Shown here piece after piece: positions 37,157 through 48,517 of a stretch of DNA of 64,000 nt (position 1 is the stretch's first letter; the number at the start of each line of letters is the position of its first letter). The notes beneath the pieces were generated by a model that did not search any database, was not told the origin of the DNA, and was given only the letters and a program-made list of their open reading frames with translations. A program made the position numbers and the translations under genes. The DNA is from Bradyrhizobium monzae (GTDB lineage Bacteria > Pseudomonadota > Alphaproteobacteria > Rhizobiales > Xanthobacteraceae): assembly GCF_021458635.1 (NCBI RefSeq), contig NZ_JAIRDQ010000009.1, positions 186,001 to 250,000 of the forward strand. The letters are read 5' to 3'.

Positions 37157-37858
37157 CTATTCCCCGTTCCAGCCGCAGGCGCGGAGCTTCTCGTGCATGT
37201 GGGGCGGGGCCGGCGCGACGACGCGGATCGGCTCCTTGTTCCGGGAGATCGGCACCACGATCTCGCGGGAATGCAGGTGCAGCTTCGGCTCACCGAAACG
37301 CGGGCCGTTGCCGTAAATGTTGTCGCCAAAGATCGGCCAGCCGGTTGCCGACGAATGCACCCGCAATTGATGGGTCCGCCCGGTGACCGGTTCCATGGCG
37401 AGCCATGCAAAACCCTCGCCTCGGCCCATCACCTTCCAGTTGGTGATCGCCTTCTGCCCCTCCGGATCAGGCTTCTGCCACCAGCCGCGCTCGGCATTGA
37501 GCCGGCCGAGGGGCATGTCGATGGTGCCTTCGTCCTCGGCAGGCCCGCCCTCGACTATGGTCCAGTAGGTCTTGCCGATCTTGCCGTGCTTGAACAGCAG
37601 GCCGAGCGACGCCGTCGCTTTCCGATGGCGGCCGAGCACGAGGCAGCCGGAGGTATCCTTGTCCAGCCGGTGGGCGAGCACCGGCGGCCGCGGCAGGCCG
37701 AAACAGAGCGCGTTGAAGGAGGCTTCCAGATTGGCGCCGCCCTTGGGGCCGCGATGCACCGGCAGGCCCGAGGGCTTGTCGATGACCAGCATCAGCCCGT
37801 CGCGATGGAGCACGCGCGACTGGATCTCCTCGGCGGTCAATTCGGGAACATCGAGCAA
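37157..37858 (-). CDS. RluA-family pseudouridine synthase
   Basis: A 233-residue pseudouridine synthase. The catalytic aspartate is in LAHRLDKDTSGCLVLG, the hallmark of the RluA family. MLVIDKPSGLPVH and GRTHQLRVHSSATGWPIFGD are the other conserved blocks. Without an S4 domain it resembles the short RluA/TruC-type enzymes; the exact uridine target is unclear. The only start that fits is TTG at 37858, because an in-frame TGA lies six codons upstream. It is divergent from ftsY with 60 bases between. Confidence 0.86.
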   Translation of the reverse strand: MLDVPELTAEEIQSRVLHRDGLMLVIDKPSGLPVHRGPKGGANLEASFNALCFGLPRPPVLAHRLDKDTSGCLVLGRHRKATASLGLLFKHGKIGKTYWTIVEGGPAEDEGTIDMPLGRLNAERGWWQKPDPEGQKAITNWKVMGRGEGFAWLAMEPVTGRTHQLRVHSSATGWPIFGDNIYGNGPRFGEPKLHLHSREIVVPISRNKEPIRVVAPAPPHMHEKLRACGWNGE

Positions 37859-37918
37859 TTGCAGGACTTTCGGTCAAGACTTTCGTTTAACAGCGGGAAC
37901 GGCTAACACACCGCCACC

Positions 37919-38866
37919 ATGAACGATACCACCCCCGAGACCCCCAAGCTGAGCTGGTGGCGCCGCCTGTCCAACGGGCTGAAGCGCACCTCGTCCTCGC
38001 TCGGGACCGCGGTCGCCGACCTCGTCACCAAGCGCAAGCTCGACCGCGCCATGCTCGACGACATCGAGGACGTGCTGCTGCGCGCCGACCTCGGCACCGC
38101 GGTCGCGGTGCGGATCGCTGACGCGGTCGGCACCGGGCGCTATGACAAGGCGATCTCGGCCGACGAGGTCAAGGACGTGGTCGCGACCGAGGTCGAGAAG
38201 GTGCTGGCGCCGGTGGCGAAGCCGCTTGAGATCGATCAGGCCAGGAAGCCGTTCGTAATCCTCGTGGTCGGCGTCAACGGCTCCGGCAAGACCACGACCA
38301 TCGGAAAACTCTCGCAGAAATTCGCGTCCGAAGGCCGCAAGGTGATGCTGGCCGCCGGCGACACTTTTCGCGCAGCAGCCATTGAGCAGCTCAAGATCTG
38401 GGGCGAGCGCACCAGGACGCCCGTCATTGCGGGAACGCAGGGCTCGGACTCGGCGAGCCTCGCTTTCAATGCGCTGACGGCAGCGAAGGAGCAGGCCATC
38501 GATGTGCTCCTGATCGACACCGCCGGCCGCTTGCAGAACAAGGCCGAGCTGATGAACGAGCTCGAGAAGGTCGTGCGCGTCATCCGCAAGGTGGACGACA
38601 CTGCGCCGCATGCGGTGCTGCTTGTGCTCGATGCCACCGTCGGTCAGAACGCGTTGTCGCAGGTCGAGGCCTTCCATCGCACTGCCGGCGTCACCGGCCT
38701 CGTGATGACGAAGCTCGACGGCACCGCCCGCGGCGGCATTCTGGTGGCGCTAGCGGAAAAATTCAAACTGCCGGTGCATTTCATCGGCGTCGGCGAAGGC
38801 GTCGATGATCTCGCGCCGTTCACCGCACGCGATTTTGCCCGTGCGATCGCCGGAATCGAAAGCTAG
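37919..38866 (+). CDS. ftsY: Signal recognition particle receptor FtsY
   Basis: FtsY is the membrane-associated GTPase that docks SRP-ribosome complexes at the inner membrane. The 315-residue protein is compact, without the long acidic A-domain of E. coli. It shows LSWWRRLSNGLKRTS as an amphipathic N-terminal segment, the P-loop VGVNGSGKTTTIGKL, the DTFRAAAIEQL loop, DTAGRLQ and TKLDGTARGG. Its partner Ffh is encoded at 28963-30507. yciB follows 3 bases after the stop. Confidence 0.97.
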   Translation: MNDTTPETPKLSWWRRLSNGLKRTSSSLGTAVADLVTKRKLDRAMLDDIEDVLLRADLGTAVAVRIADAVGTGRYDKAISADEVKDVVATEVEKVLAPVAKPLEIDQARKPFVILVVGVNGSGKTTTIGKLSQKFASEGRKVMLAAGDTFRAAAIEQLKIWGERTRTPVIAGTQGSDSASLAFNALTAAKEQAIDVLLIDTAGRLQNKAELMNELEKVVRVIRKVDDTAPHAVLLVLDATVGQNALSQVEAFHRTAGVTGLVMTKLDGTARGGILVALAEKFKLPVHFIGVGEGVDDLAPFTARDFARAIAGIES

Positions 38867-38869
38867 AGA

Positions 38870-39472
38870 ATGGACAAGACCCAGCCGCATCCGCTGTTCA
38901 AGCTTGCGACCGAGCTCGGTCCGCTGCTCGTGTTCTTCTTCGTGAATGCGAAGTTCAATCTGTTCGCCGCGACCGGCGCCTTCATGGTCGCGATCGTCGC
39001 GGCGATGATCGCCTCCTATGTGGTGACGCGCCACATCCCGATCATGGCGATCGTCACAGGTGTGATCGTGCTGGTGTTCGGCACGCTGACCCTGGTGCTC
39101 CACGACGAGACCTTCATCAAGGTCAAGCCGACCATCATCTACGGCCTGTTCGCCGCGATCCTCGGCGGCGGCCTGCTGTTCGGCCGTTCCTTCATCGCCG
39201 TGATGTTCGACCAGATGTTCAATTTGACCCCGCAGGGCTGGCGCATCCTGACGCTGCGCTGGGCGCTGTTCTTCGCCGGCATGGCAGTGCTGAACGAGAT
39301 CGTCTGGCGCACCCAGAGCACGGACTTCTGGGTGAACTTCAAGGTGTTCGGCGTCACGCCTCTGACCATGATCTTCGCCATCGCCCAGATGCCGCTGACC
39401 AAGCGCTACGGCGTCGAGCCGGTCTCGCTGGAGACCAGCGAGGCCGAGGCGGGGGATGTTAGGAAGGGGTAG
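38870..39472 (+). CDS. yciB: Septation protein A (YciB/IspZ)
   Basis: A 200-residue inner-membrane protein with five to six helices, matching the YciB/IspZ family implicated in cell-envelope and septum maintenance. Family segments are [36 protein letters not shown] and [24 protein letters not shown]. The ATG lies three bases after the ftsY stop, so the genes share an mRNA; ftsY-yciB adjacency is common in alphaproteobacteria. An R1 repeat follows. Confidence 0.94.
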   Translation: MDKTQPHPLFKLATELGPLLVFFFVNAKFNLFAATGAFMVAIVAAMIASYVVTRHIPIMAIVTGVIVLVFGTLTLVLHDETFIKVKPTIIYGLFAAILGGGLLFGRSFIAVMFDQMFNLTPQGWRILTLRWALFFAGMAVLNEIVWRTQSTDFWVNFKVFGVTPLTMIFAIAQMPLTKRYGVEPVSLETSEAEAGDVRKG

Positions 39473-39484
39473 GGTCTCCCCGCC

Positions 39485-39571
39485 CGTCATTGCGAGCGAA
39501 GCGAAGCAATCCAGAATGTCTCTGCGGAGGGACTCTGGATTGCTTCGTCGCAAGGGCTCCTCGCAATGACG
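39485..39571. repeat. REP-like palindromic element, family R1 (copy 3)
   Basis: Same element as at 4938-5025 and 7995-8081, with CGTCATTGCGAG and CTCGCAATGACG ends. It sits between the converging yciB and ccmG genes, 8 bases before the ccmG stop. Confidence 0.85.
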
Positions 39572-39578
39572 ACGGCGG

Positions 39579-40163
39579 TTACTTCAACGCCTTCTCCATC
39601 TGCGGCAGCAACACGCTCCGATAGTTGTCCGGCGTGATCGGGCCGACCAGCTTGTAGACGATGGTGCCTTCAGGGCCGACGACGAAGGTCTCCGGCACGC
39701 CATAGACGCCCCATTCGATCGAGGCGCGGCCGTTGGCGTCGGTACCGACGCGGCCGAACGGGTTGCCGTAGCGGCCGAGGAAGCGCCGCGCGTTGTCGGG
39801 CGCATCCTTGTAGTTGATGCCGACGAGCTGGAAGCGCTTGTCCTTGGCAAGCTCCGTCAGCAGCGGCGCCTCGTCGTGGCAGGGCACGCACCAGGAGGCC
39901 CAGACATTGACGAGGCTGACCTTGCCCTTGAACGCGGCGGGATCGAGCCCGGGCACCTGCGTGCCGTCGGTCTGCAATCCCTCGAGCGCCGGCAGCATGG
40001 TCTGCGGCGCGGGCCGGCCGATCAGCGCGGACGGAATCCGCGAAGGATCGCCGCTGCCGAGCCGGAACCAGAACAGCACGGCAAGGGCGATGAAGGCGAG
40101 CAGCGGCAGCACCATCAGGAAGGTGCGGCGCTGCGGCGGTGCGGAAGTCGATTGCTCGCTCAT
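39579..40163 (-). CDS. ccmG: Thiol:disulfide interchange protein CcmG/DsbE
   Basis: CcmG reduces the heme-binding cysteines of apocytochrome c in the periplasm. The 194-residue protein has one N-terminal membrane helix (about 14-33) and a thioredoxin fold with the active site WCVPC (C92 and C95). It also has the [13 protein letters not shown] segment typical of CcmG. The ATG overlaps the ccmD stop (ATGA at 40160-40163). It is the last gene of ccmABCDG on the minus strand. Confidence 0.94.
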   Translation of the reverse strand: MSEQSTSAPPQRRTFLMVLPLLAFIALAVLFWFRLGSGDPSRIPSALIGRPAPQTMLPALEGLQTDGTQVPGLDPAAFKGKVSLVNVWASWCVPCHDEAPLLTELAKDKRFQLVGINYKDAPDNARRFLGRYGNPFGRVGTDANGRASIEWGVYGVPETFVVGPEGTIVYKLVGPITPDNYRSVLLPQMEKALK

Positions 40164-40345
40164 GGCGTATCCACAGCACTGCGGCCCGAACGGCGCGTGA
40201 CGCCGCTGCGCTCGAGCTCGCGCAGACGCTCCCTCTGGCTGCGATAGTCGATGATGACCCAGCCGATCAGGATCGCTACCACGATGGCGGCGGCGGCGTA
40301 GGAAGTCACGATGAAAGACGCGTAGGGACCGAGCGACAGCATCAT
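40160..40345 (-). CDS. ccmD: Heme exporter protein CcmD
   Basis: A 61-residue single-helix membrane protein (helix about 11-32, [24 protein letters not shown]-like) with a basic tail [18 protein letters not shown]. CcmD stabilises CcmE and releases holo-CcmE from CcmABC. It overlaps ccmC by four bases (40342-40345) and ccmG by four (40160-40163). The identification rests on size, topology and position. Confidence 0.88.
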   Translation of the reverse strand: MMLSLGPYASFIVTSYAAAAIVVAILIGWVIIDYRSQRERLRELERSGVTRRSGRSAVDTP

Positions 40346-41127
40346 GCGACCCCTTTTGACGCGTTTTCTTCACGCGAACCGGTGCCCACTTCGCTTGAAA
40401 ACGCGACGCGACTGGCTTGCATCATCTGCAGCGAGCGCACGCGCCGGCGCAAAATCTCGTTGCGCATCGCAGCCATGTGGAGCGTGACGAACAGCAGGGT
40501 GAACGCGACCGCCATCACCAGCAGCGGAATCAGGAACGATTTGTCGAGCGTCGAGGCGCCCATGCGCATCACCGAAGCCGGCTGGTGCAGCGTGTTCCAC
40601 CAGTCGACCGAGAATTTGATGATCGGCAGGTTGATCGCGCCGACCAGCGTCAGCACGGCGGCGGCGCGTGCCGCGCGCGAGGGATCTTCCACCGCGCGCC
40701 ACAGCGCCATCAGGCCAAGATACATCAGGAATAGAATCAGCACCGAGGTCAGCCGCGCATCCCATTCCCAATAGGTGCCCCACATCGGCCGGCCCCATAG
40801 CGAGCCCGTGAGCAGCGCCAGGAAGGTGAAGCTGGCACCGATCGGCGCGGCGGCTTTCGCCGCGACGTCGGCGAGCGGATGCCGCCACACCAGCGTGCCG
40901 AGCGAGGCGACGCTCATTACGCCCCAAACGAACATCGACAGCCACGCATTCGGTACGTGGATGAACATGATCTTCACGGTCGCGCCCTGCTGATAGTCGT
41001 CGGGCGCGGTCGCGGATTGATAAAGGCCGATCGTGAGCAGGATGACGGTCGCAGCCGCGAGCCACGGCAGCACCCGCGCCGAGAGCGCGAGGAACCTTGT
41101 GGGGTTGGCGAGGTCGGTCAGCGTCAT
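40342..41127 (-). CDS. ccmC: Heme exporter protein CcmC
   Basis: CcmC is the membrane protein that attaches heme to the chaperone CcmE. The 261-residue protein has six helices, the tryptophan-rich motif of heme-handling proteins ([12 protein letters not shown]), and periplasmic histidines in [10 protein letters not shown] and [10 protein letters not shown]. Its stop overlaps the ccmD start. ccmB ends 76 bases upstream on the same strand. Confidence 0.95.
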   Translation of the reverse strand: MTLTDLANPTRFLALSARVLPWLAAATVILLTIGLYQSATAPDDYQQGATVKIMFIHVPNAWLSMFVWGVMSVASLGTLVWRHPLADVAAKAAAPIGASFTFLALLTGSLWGRPMWGTYWEWDARLTSVLILFLMYLGLMALWRAVEDPSRAARAAAVLTLVGAINLPIIKFSVDWWNTLHQPASVMRMGASTLDKSFLIPLLVMAVAFTLLFVTLHMAAMRNEILRRRVRSLQMMQASRVAFSSEVGTGSREENASKGVA

Positions 41128-41203
41128 GGTATTCTGATAATCACAGGTCGGCGCTCACGCAATCAGCATGAAAGTGCGCAGCGAAAGTTGATCGGGGTCA
41201 AGG

Positions 41204-41872
41204 TCAATCCAGTCCATGTTTCAGGCTCGCTGCCGCCGCAAACGGGCCGATCACGAGGCTGACCAGCGACAGCGCGCAGAGGATCGAGAACGGCGCGCCG
41301 AATGACAATGGCCCGGTAATCGCGGCCTGCGAGGCCGCCACTCCGAAGATCAGCACGGGAATCGACAGCGGCAGCACCAGCACGGCCATCAAGAGGCCTC
41401 CACGATGCAGCGTTACCGCCAGCGCCGCACCGATCATGCCGGTAAAGGTCAGCGCCGGGGTGCCGGCGAGCAAGGTCAGCGCCACCGCACCGGTCGCGAC
41501 CATGTCGAGGTTGAGCAGCAGCCCGAGCACGGGGGTTGCGACAATCAGCGGCAGGCCCGCGGCCAGCCAATGCGCCAGCGCCTTGGCCGCGCACGCCAGT
41601 TCCAGCGGCGTCCGGCTCATCGTGATCAAATCGAGCGAGCCGTCCTCGTGGTCGGCCATGAACAGCCGGTCCAGCGTCAGCAGGCTCGCCAGCAGGGCGC
41701 CGAGCCACAGGATCGCCGGCCCGAGCCGCGACAACAGCGCCAGGTCCGGTCCCACCGCGAACGGCATCAGCACCACGACGGTCAGGAAAAACAGCACGCC
41801 AATCAGGGCCCCGCCGCCAACGCGGAGCGCGATCCGGATGTCCCGGCGGATCAGGGCGGCGAGGGCGGTCAT
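41204..41872 (-). CDS. ccmB: Heme exporter protein CcmB
   Basis: The membrane subunit of the CcmAB transporter that releases holo-CcmE in cytochrome c maturation. The 222-residue protein has six helices. Family segments are FFLTVVVLMPFAVGPDL, LDRLFMADHEDGSLD, the AHWLAAGLPLI loop and LVLPLSIPVLIFG. It follows ccmA by a 277-base gap largely filled by the R6 inverted repeat, a much wider gap than the overlaps found in the rest of the operon. Confidence 0.94.
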   Translation of the reverse strand: MTALAALIRRDIRIALRVGGGALIGVLFFLTVVVLMPFAVGPDLALLSRLGPAILWLGALLASLLTLDRLFMADHEDGSLDLITMSRTPLELACAAKALAHWLAAGLPLIVATPVLGLLLNLDMVATGAVALTLLAGTPALTFTGMIGAALAVTLHRGGLLMAVLVLPLSIPVLIFGVAASQAAITGPLSFGAPFSILCALSLVSLVIGPFAAAASLKHGLD

Positions 41873-41932
41873 GGGGTGGCTCCGGCGCCGAGGCGGTCAT
41901 GAGGGCCCGGCTCGTGCTGCGTGCACACTGCG

Positions 41933-42099
41933 CTCCCTCCCCCCTTGTGGGGGAGGGTTGGGGAGAGGGGTAGCCCCGGGCGAGATGCTCGTTGGACGCG
42001 GATCGCCAACAACAGAGCAACTGCCTCCGCAACGCCAGAACCGAGAGGCCGCGCCGTGTGGCACCCCTCTCCCTGACCCTCCCCCACAAGGGGGGAGAG
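41933..42099. repeat. Long inverted-repeat element R6 inside ccmA-ccmB
   Basis: Arms of about 36 bases lie at 41933-41970 (CCCCCCTTGTGGGGGAGGG then TTGGGGAGAGGGG) and 42064-42099 (CCCCTCTCCCTGACCCTCCC then CCACAAGGGGGGAG). They flank a roughly 93-base centre. The shape resembles a miniature inverted-repeat element. The centre encodes nothing recognisable. Confidence 0.8.
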
Positions 42100-42149
42100 A
42101 ACGGAGAGAGCTGGGCCCGGCCGCTTGGAAAGCTGAGGGTCTGTGAATC

Positions 42150-42752
42150 TCATGCCCCGCCCCCGATCCGCAGCTCGCGCGAGTCGATCCCGAGCGGGGC
42201 ATGGGTCGCCGCGATGATCAGGCCGCCGCGCGCCAGATGGTCTCGCATCAGCTCGCCGAACATGTCCTGGCCGGCGACATCCAGCGCGTTGGTCGGCTCG
42301 TCGAGCAGCCAGACCGGGCGGCGGACCGTCAAGAGCCGGGCCAGCGACAGCCGGCGGCGCTGGCCGGCCGACAGGAAGGCCGCGGGCAGATGGGTGGCGT
42401 GGTCGAGGCCGACGGTGGCGAGGCTTTCAGCCGCGCCGCACCGCTCGCCGCCGAGAAAATCAGCCCAGAATGCCAGGTTTTCAGCCACGCTCAGCGCGGG
42501 CTTGAGGGCATCGCGATGGCCGAGATAGTGGCATTGCTCGGGCAGCGTCATGTCGGCGTCGCCCCCGTCCAGTACGATCGTGCCGCCAGCCGGAATGAGC
42601 AGGCCGGCAATCAGCCGCAGCAGCGAGGTCTTGCCCGATCCGTTGGGCCCCGTCACCGCCACGGCTTCGCCGGAGACCGCCTCGAAATCGAGTCCCGAAA
42701 ACACCTCGCGGCCGCCCCGCACGCAAATCACGCCGCGTCCGGACAGCTGCAT
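42150..42752 (-). CDS. ccmA: Cytochrome c biogenesis ATP-binding protein CcmA
   Basis: The ATPase of CcmAB, powering release of holo-CcmE. The 200-residue protein has Walker A (GPNGSGKTS), the signature [14 protein letters not shown] and Walker B ([12 protein letters not shown]) followed by ATHAPLG. The start [14 protein letters not shown] at 42752 is preferred; the frame extends eight codons to a TTG at 42776. It heads the ccmABCDG group on the minus strand. Confidence 0.93.
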   Translation of the reverse strand: MQLSGRGVICVRGGREVFSGLDFEAVSGEAVAVTGPNGSGKTSLLRLIAGLLIPAGGTIVLDGGDADMTLPEQCHYLGHRDALKPALSVAENLAFWADFLGGERCGAAESLATVGLDHATHLPAAFLSAGQRRRLSLARLLTVRRPVWLLDEPTNALDVAGQDMFGELMRDHLARGGLIIAATHAPLGIDSRELRIGGGA

Positions 42753-42995
42753 CTGGCCTGGTTTCAACCCGTTCAAAGCCGGGCCTCAGGAAAACTGGGG
42801 GTAGCGCATCAGAATTTTTGGCTCGCGACTTGCTCGGTTCGATTGTGGCTGTGGCGGTGCGGTTAGAAAGCTTCTATAAGCCCGGAACTACTTGATGCAG
42901 CAACTCAACCTGCCCCTGCAAGCGACCCAGCCTGTTACGCTGACGGTGTTAAAGTACCCCTTGCCGGGTATAACTAACAATTGGGATTTCCTACC

Positions 42996-45716
<2,721 letters not shown>

Positions 45717-45767
45717 GCGCGAATTTGTGAACGGTGGCTCACCGCGACGTGAGTAGAAGGTTAAACA

Positions 45768-45793
45768 AAGGCGGCCTATCACAAGGCCGCCTT
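45768..45793 (+). terminator. Hairpin downstream of acnA
   Basis: AAGGCGGCC (45768-45776) and GGCCGCCTT (45785-45793) form a perfect 9-bp stem with an 8-base loop, 51 bases after the acnA stop. The following sequence (CGTGCGTT) has only a weak T content. Confidence 0.6.
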
Positions 45794-45934
45794 CGTGCGT
45801 TACGGGATGCTTCGGATGGGCCCGCCCGGCGGACACTGCGCATCGGCTGGCGCTGAAAGTGCCGTGCCCGTAAGACTACGGTGACCATCAGGCGATAGGA
45901 TATCCCACCCCGAAGACGAGATGTGACGTTCGAC

Positions 45935-46714
45935 ATGACAGGAATGATGGCTTCTCATTTGGTTTCGCGATGGTCCGGCGCACTCTGGTCGGGAGCACTC
46001 GGCATCTGCGCAATCGTCGCCATCATCCGTCCCGCCCAGGCCGATCCCCGCGCCGTGGTCGAGCTCTTCACCTCGCAGGGCTGCTCCTCCTGCCCGCCCG
46101 CCGACAAGGTCATCGGCGACCTCGCCAAGGATCCTTCGATCATCGCGCTCAGCATGCCGATCGACTATTGGGATTATCTCGGCTGGAAGGACACGCTGGC
46201 GGATTCACGTTTTTCGGCGCGGCAGCGCGCCTATTCACGCATGCGCGGTGACCGCGAGGTCTACACGCCGCAGGTCGTGGTCAACGGCGCCACCCACGTC
46301 ATCGGCAGCGATCGCGCCGGAATCGAAAGCGCGATCGGCAAGACCGACAAGGGCACGGGCGTGATGAGCGTGCCGGTGACGATGTCGCTCGCGGGCAAGC
46401 AGATCAACGTGTCGGTGGCCGCGAGCAACGAGCCTGCGATCTCGCATGGCGAGGTCTGGATTTGCTCGATCGCGAAGTCAGTGCCGATCGAAATCAGCCG
46501 CGGCGAAAATCGCGGACAGCAGATCACCTACCACAACGTGGTGCGCAACCTGCTCAAGGTCGGCGACTGGAACGGACATCCGGAAAGCTGGACGGTGCCG
46601 CTCGAGAATCTGACGTCGCGCGATGGCGTCGACGGCGCGGTGGTCTATGTCCAGGACGGCAGCCGCGAGAAGCCCGGCCCGATGCTGGGCGCGGCGTACA
46701 CGTCGCTGCACTGA
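45935..46714 (+). CDS. DUF1223 thioredoxin-like exported protein
   Basis: A 259-residue protein with a hydrophobic N-terminal signal (HLVSRWSGALWSGALGICAI... to about AQA) and the DUF1223 domain. The motif VELFTSQGCSSCPPADKVI has a CxxC pair like a thioredoxin active site, and YTPQVVVNG is the second family signature. The family's activity is unknown. Several starts are possible (GTG 45923, ATG 45935, ATG 45944); the choice does not affect the domain. Confidence 0.84.
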   Translation: MTGMMASHLVSRWSGALWSGALGICAIVAIIRPAQADPRAVVELFTSQGCSSCPPADKVIGDLAKDPSIIALSMPIDYWDYLGWKDTLADSRFSARQRAYSRMRGDREVYTPQVVVNGATHVIGSDRAGIESAIGKTDKGTGVMSVPVTMSLAGKQINVSVAASNEPAISHGEVWICSIAKSVPIEISRGENRGQQITYHNVVRNLLKVGDWNGHPESWTVPLENLTSRDGVDGAVVYVQDGSREKPGPMLGAAYTSLH

Positions 46715-46742
46715 TTCTCTGACAGCAGCAAACCCGCTCTAT

Positions 46743-46859
46743 CTCCTCATGGTGAGGAGCGCGCCTTTGCGCGCGTCTCGAACCATGCAGGCCAGCACTG
46801 CTACGTCGGGGCCCTCGATCCTTCGAGACGCCGCTTCGCGGCTCCTCAGGATGAGGAGA
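46743..46859. repeat. Palindromic element, family R5 (copy 2)
   Basis: Begins CTCCTCATGGTGAGGAGCGC and ends GCGGCTCCTCAGGATGAGG, with GCGTCTCGAACCATG and CCTTCGAGACGCCGC inside. It matches the element at 37014-37145 in opposite orientation and follows the DUF1223 gene. Confidence 0.8.
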
Positions 46860-46921
46860 GGGAGTATTCCGCGCGGGTGTTCGGAGAGAAGTTCGTCGCG
46901 ACAGACACACCCCGATGCAAA

Positions 46922-46949
46922 CAAAAAAGGACCAACTTGCGTTGGCCCT
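46922..46949 (-). terminator. Orphan minus-strand terminator-like hairpin
   Basis: On the minus strand AGGGCCAAC, a GCAA loop and GTTGGTCCT form a 9-bp stem with one mismatch, followed by TTTTTTG. No minus-strand gene is recognised upstream, so either an unannotated small RNA ends here or this is a repeat. The 650-base gap 46715-47365 otherwise contains repeat R5 and the tandem repeat at 47210-47265. Confidence 0.5.
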
Positions 46950-47209
46950 CCTTGTCGCGCGTACAGACCCGATCCTGTCCGACCCCGGGGGGCTGGGGGC
47001 TGAGGAATCCGGAACCGAAAGGACCGGGTCAACGCACACGACTCTTTTCGCAATGCAGGGCGGCGGGCGATGGGCGGAAAAGCGGCGATCCTGTGATTCT
47101 TACTAACGATCCCGTGACGGTTTGCCGCTGAGAAGTTCCACCGTTGCGTGTGTCATGATTCGCAACCGGGCGGCGAGGCGAGTCCCAGTCCTTCGGGAGG
47201 CCTCCAAGA

Positions 47210-47265
47210 GCCTCTTGAAGTGCCTCTTGAAGTGCCTCTTGAAGTGCCTCTTGAAGTGCCTCTTG
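47210..47265. repeat. 12-bp tandem repeat (4.7 copies)
   Basis: Four perfect copies of GCCTCTTGAAGT (47210-47257) followed by a partial copy of 8 bases. It lies in the intergenic region upstream of the DUF2794 gene. Because 12 is a multiple of three, antisense frames read as HFKR or QEAL repeats, but neither has a ribosome-binding site. Confidence 0.9.
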
Positions 47266-47365
47266 CGGTCGCGAACGGTTGGCGCAATCATGCAATTGTC
47301 ATGATCCGCGGATCCGGGGACGGTCTTCGCGGACGAGGATCATGTTGTGCGACAGGAGGCGCTCG

Positions 47366-47737
47366 ATGAGTCTGACGCCGGAGGATGCCGATCCGAGCGG
47401 GCAGCGCGCAGTGGCGCATCCGACCGCTGCGAATGCCCAACTGAGTCGGGTGACGTTCAACCGGCTCGAGCTGAACCGGATTCTCAATCTCTATGGCCGC
47501 ATGGTCGCCGACGGCGAGTGGCGCGACTATGCCATCGACTTCCTGAAGGACCGCGCGGTGTTCTCGGTCTATCGCCGCGCCTCCGAAGTGCCGATCTACC
47601 GCATCGAGAAGGATCCTCGGCTGGCACGCAAGCAAGGCATGTACAGCGTGATCTCGGCGACCGGCCTGATCCTGCGCCGCGGCCACGAACTCGACCGCGT
47701 GCTGCTGGTGATCGACCGGAAACTGGCGGTGGTGTAG
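47366..47737 (+). CDS. DUF2794-domain protein
   Basis: A 123-residue soluble protein matching the DUF2794 family, which is conserved in alphaproteobacteria. Segments of note are VTFNRLELNRILNLYGRMVADGEW and YRRASEVPIYRIEKDP, ending in LDRVLLVIDRKLAVV. The function is unknown. ACAGGAGGCGCTCG is an excellent ribosome-binding site before the ATG at 47366. A fragment of repeat R2 lies just after the stop. Confidence 0.87.
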   Translation: MSLTPEDADPSGQRAVAHPTAANAQLSRVTFNRLELNRILNLYGRMVADGEWRDYAIDFLKDRAVFSVYRRASEVPIYRIEKDPRLARKQGMYSVISATGLILRRGHELDRVLLVIDRKLAVV

Positions 47738-47765
47738 CGGCACGGACGGTGCCGTAGGGTGGGCC

Positions 47766-48296
47766 CTACTTCCCCGGTACCGTGCTCGCGCCCTCGCCCA
47801 GATCGCGCTGCATCATCACCGTATCCAGCCAGCGGCCGAATTTCAGGCCGACATTCGGATGCGTGCCGATCATCTTGAAGCCGCCTCTGGTGTGCACGCC
47901 GATCGAGCCGGCATTGGCGGAATCGCCGATCACCGCGATCATCTGGCGGAAGCCGCGCGCCTCGCATTCGGTGACCAGCCGCTCCAGCAGCAGCGAGCCG
48001 ATGCCGCGACGGTGGAAGCCGGGATCGAGATAGATCGAGTTCTCGACCGTGAAGCGATAGGCGGGGCGAGGCCGGTAGGCGCCGGCATAGGCGTAGCCGG
48101 CGACGCGGCCGTCGAGGATGGCGACGAAATAGGGATAGCCGCCGTCGACCAGCGCGCGATAGCGGCGCGTCATCTCGGCGAGGTCAGGCGGCTCCAGTTC
48201 GAACGTCGCCGTGCCCTCGCGGACGGCCTGTTGATAGATGGCGGTGATGGCGGGGAGGTCGGCCTCGATGGTGGGCCTGATTTCGGGTGCGGACAT
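47766..48296 (-). CDS. GNAT acetyltransferase, phosphinothricin-acetyltransferase-like
   Basis: A 176-residue GNAT enzyme. Acetyl-CoA binding is expected at FHRRGIGSLLLERLV (R/QxxGxG/A motif). The ENSIYLDPGFH segment, the GGFKMIGTH motif and the N-terminal IYQQAVREGTATFELEPPD region are characteristic of the Pat/Bar-like group. Chromosomal members often act on methionine sulfone/sulfoximine or related amines, so resistance cannot be inferred. Convergent with the DUF2794 gene. Confidence 0.85.
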   Translation of the reverse strand: MSAPEIRPTIEADLPAITAIYQQAVREGTATFELEPPDLAEMTRRYRALVDGGYPYFVAILDGRVAGYAYAGAYRPRPAYRFTVENSIYLDPGFHRRGIGSLLLERLVTECEARGFRQMIAVIGDSANAGSIGVHTRGGFKMIGTHPNVGLKFGRWLDTVMMQRDLGEGASTVPGK

Positions 48297-48352
48297 GGGG
48301 GAAGATTAGAGACTTCCCGCGGGCACTGGAAGGGGTAGAGCCGTCTCTACGG

Positions 48353-48433
48353 CGTCCTTGCGAGCGCAGCGAAGCAATCCAGAAATGCATCCGCGGCGGG
48401 ACTCTGGATTGCTTCGCTGCGCTCGCAATGACG
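48353..48433. repeat. REP-like palindromic element, family R1 (variant copy 4)
   Basis: CGTCCTTGCGAGCGCAGCGAAGCAATCCAG at the left and CTGGATTGCTTCGCTGCGCTCGCAATGACG at the right. This copy is shorter than the others and is symmetrical nearly throughout. It lies between the GNAT gene start and the terminator of the Bax-inhibitor gene. Confidence 0.75.
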
Positions 48434-48464
48434 GTGTTTGTGGCTACCACCTCGGCCGACAAAC

Positions 48465-48494
48465 AAAAACCCCGGCCTCGCGGCCGGGGTTCGT
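48465..48494 (-). terminator. Rho-independent terminator of the Bax-inhibitor-1 gene
   Basis: AACCCCGGCC and GGCCGGGGTT around a short loop (CTCGC). Read on the minus strand it lies 23 bases after the stop and ends in a run of T. Confidence 0.85.
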
Positions 48495-48517
48495 GTCCGT
48501 TCTCTCGGGTCTGGAGC

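Noticed and set aside
41933-42099. Insertion sequence in ccmA-ccmB
   Set aside because: Inverted arms exist but there is no transposase and no obvious target duplication, so it is listed only as a miniature repeat.
46739-47053. Minus-strand frame of 104 codons after the DUF1223 gene
   Set aside because: It runs through repeat R5 and the orphan terminator hairpin and resembles nothing; judged spurious.
47210-47265. Possible CRISPR array
   Set aside because: The 12-base units are directly adjacent without spacers and there are no cas genes.
47029-47295. Minus-strand frames encoding QEAL or HFKR tetrapeptide repeats
   Set aside because: The repeats follow automatically from the 12-bp tandem DNA repeat; neither start has a ribosome-binding site and the two frames compete for the same DNA.
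47766-48296. Antibiotic or herbicide resistance gene
   Set aside because: The Pat/Bar-like GNAT family is common in soil-bacterial chromosomes with housekeeping or amine substrates; there is no mobile context.
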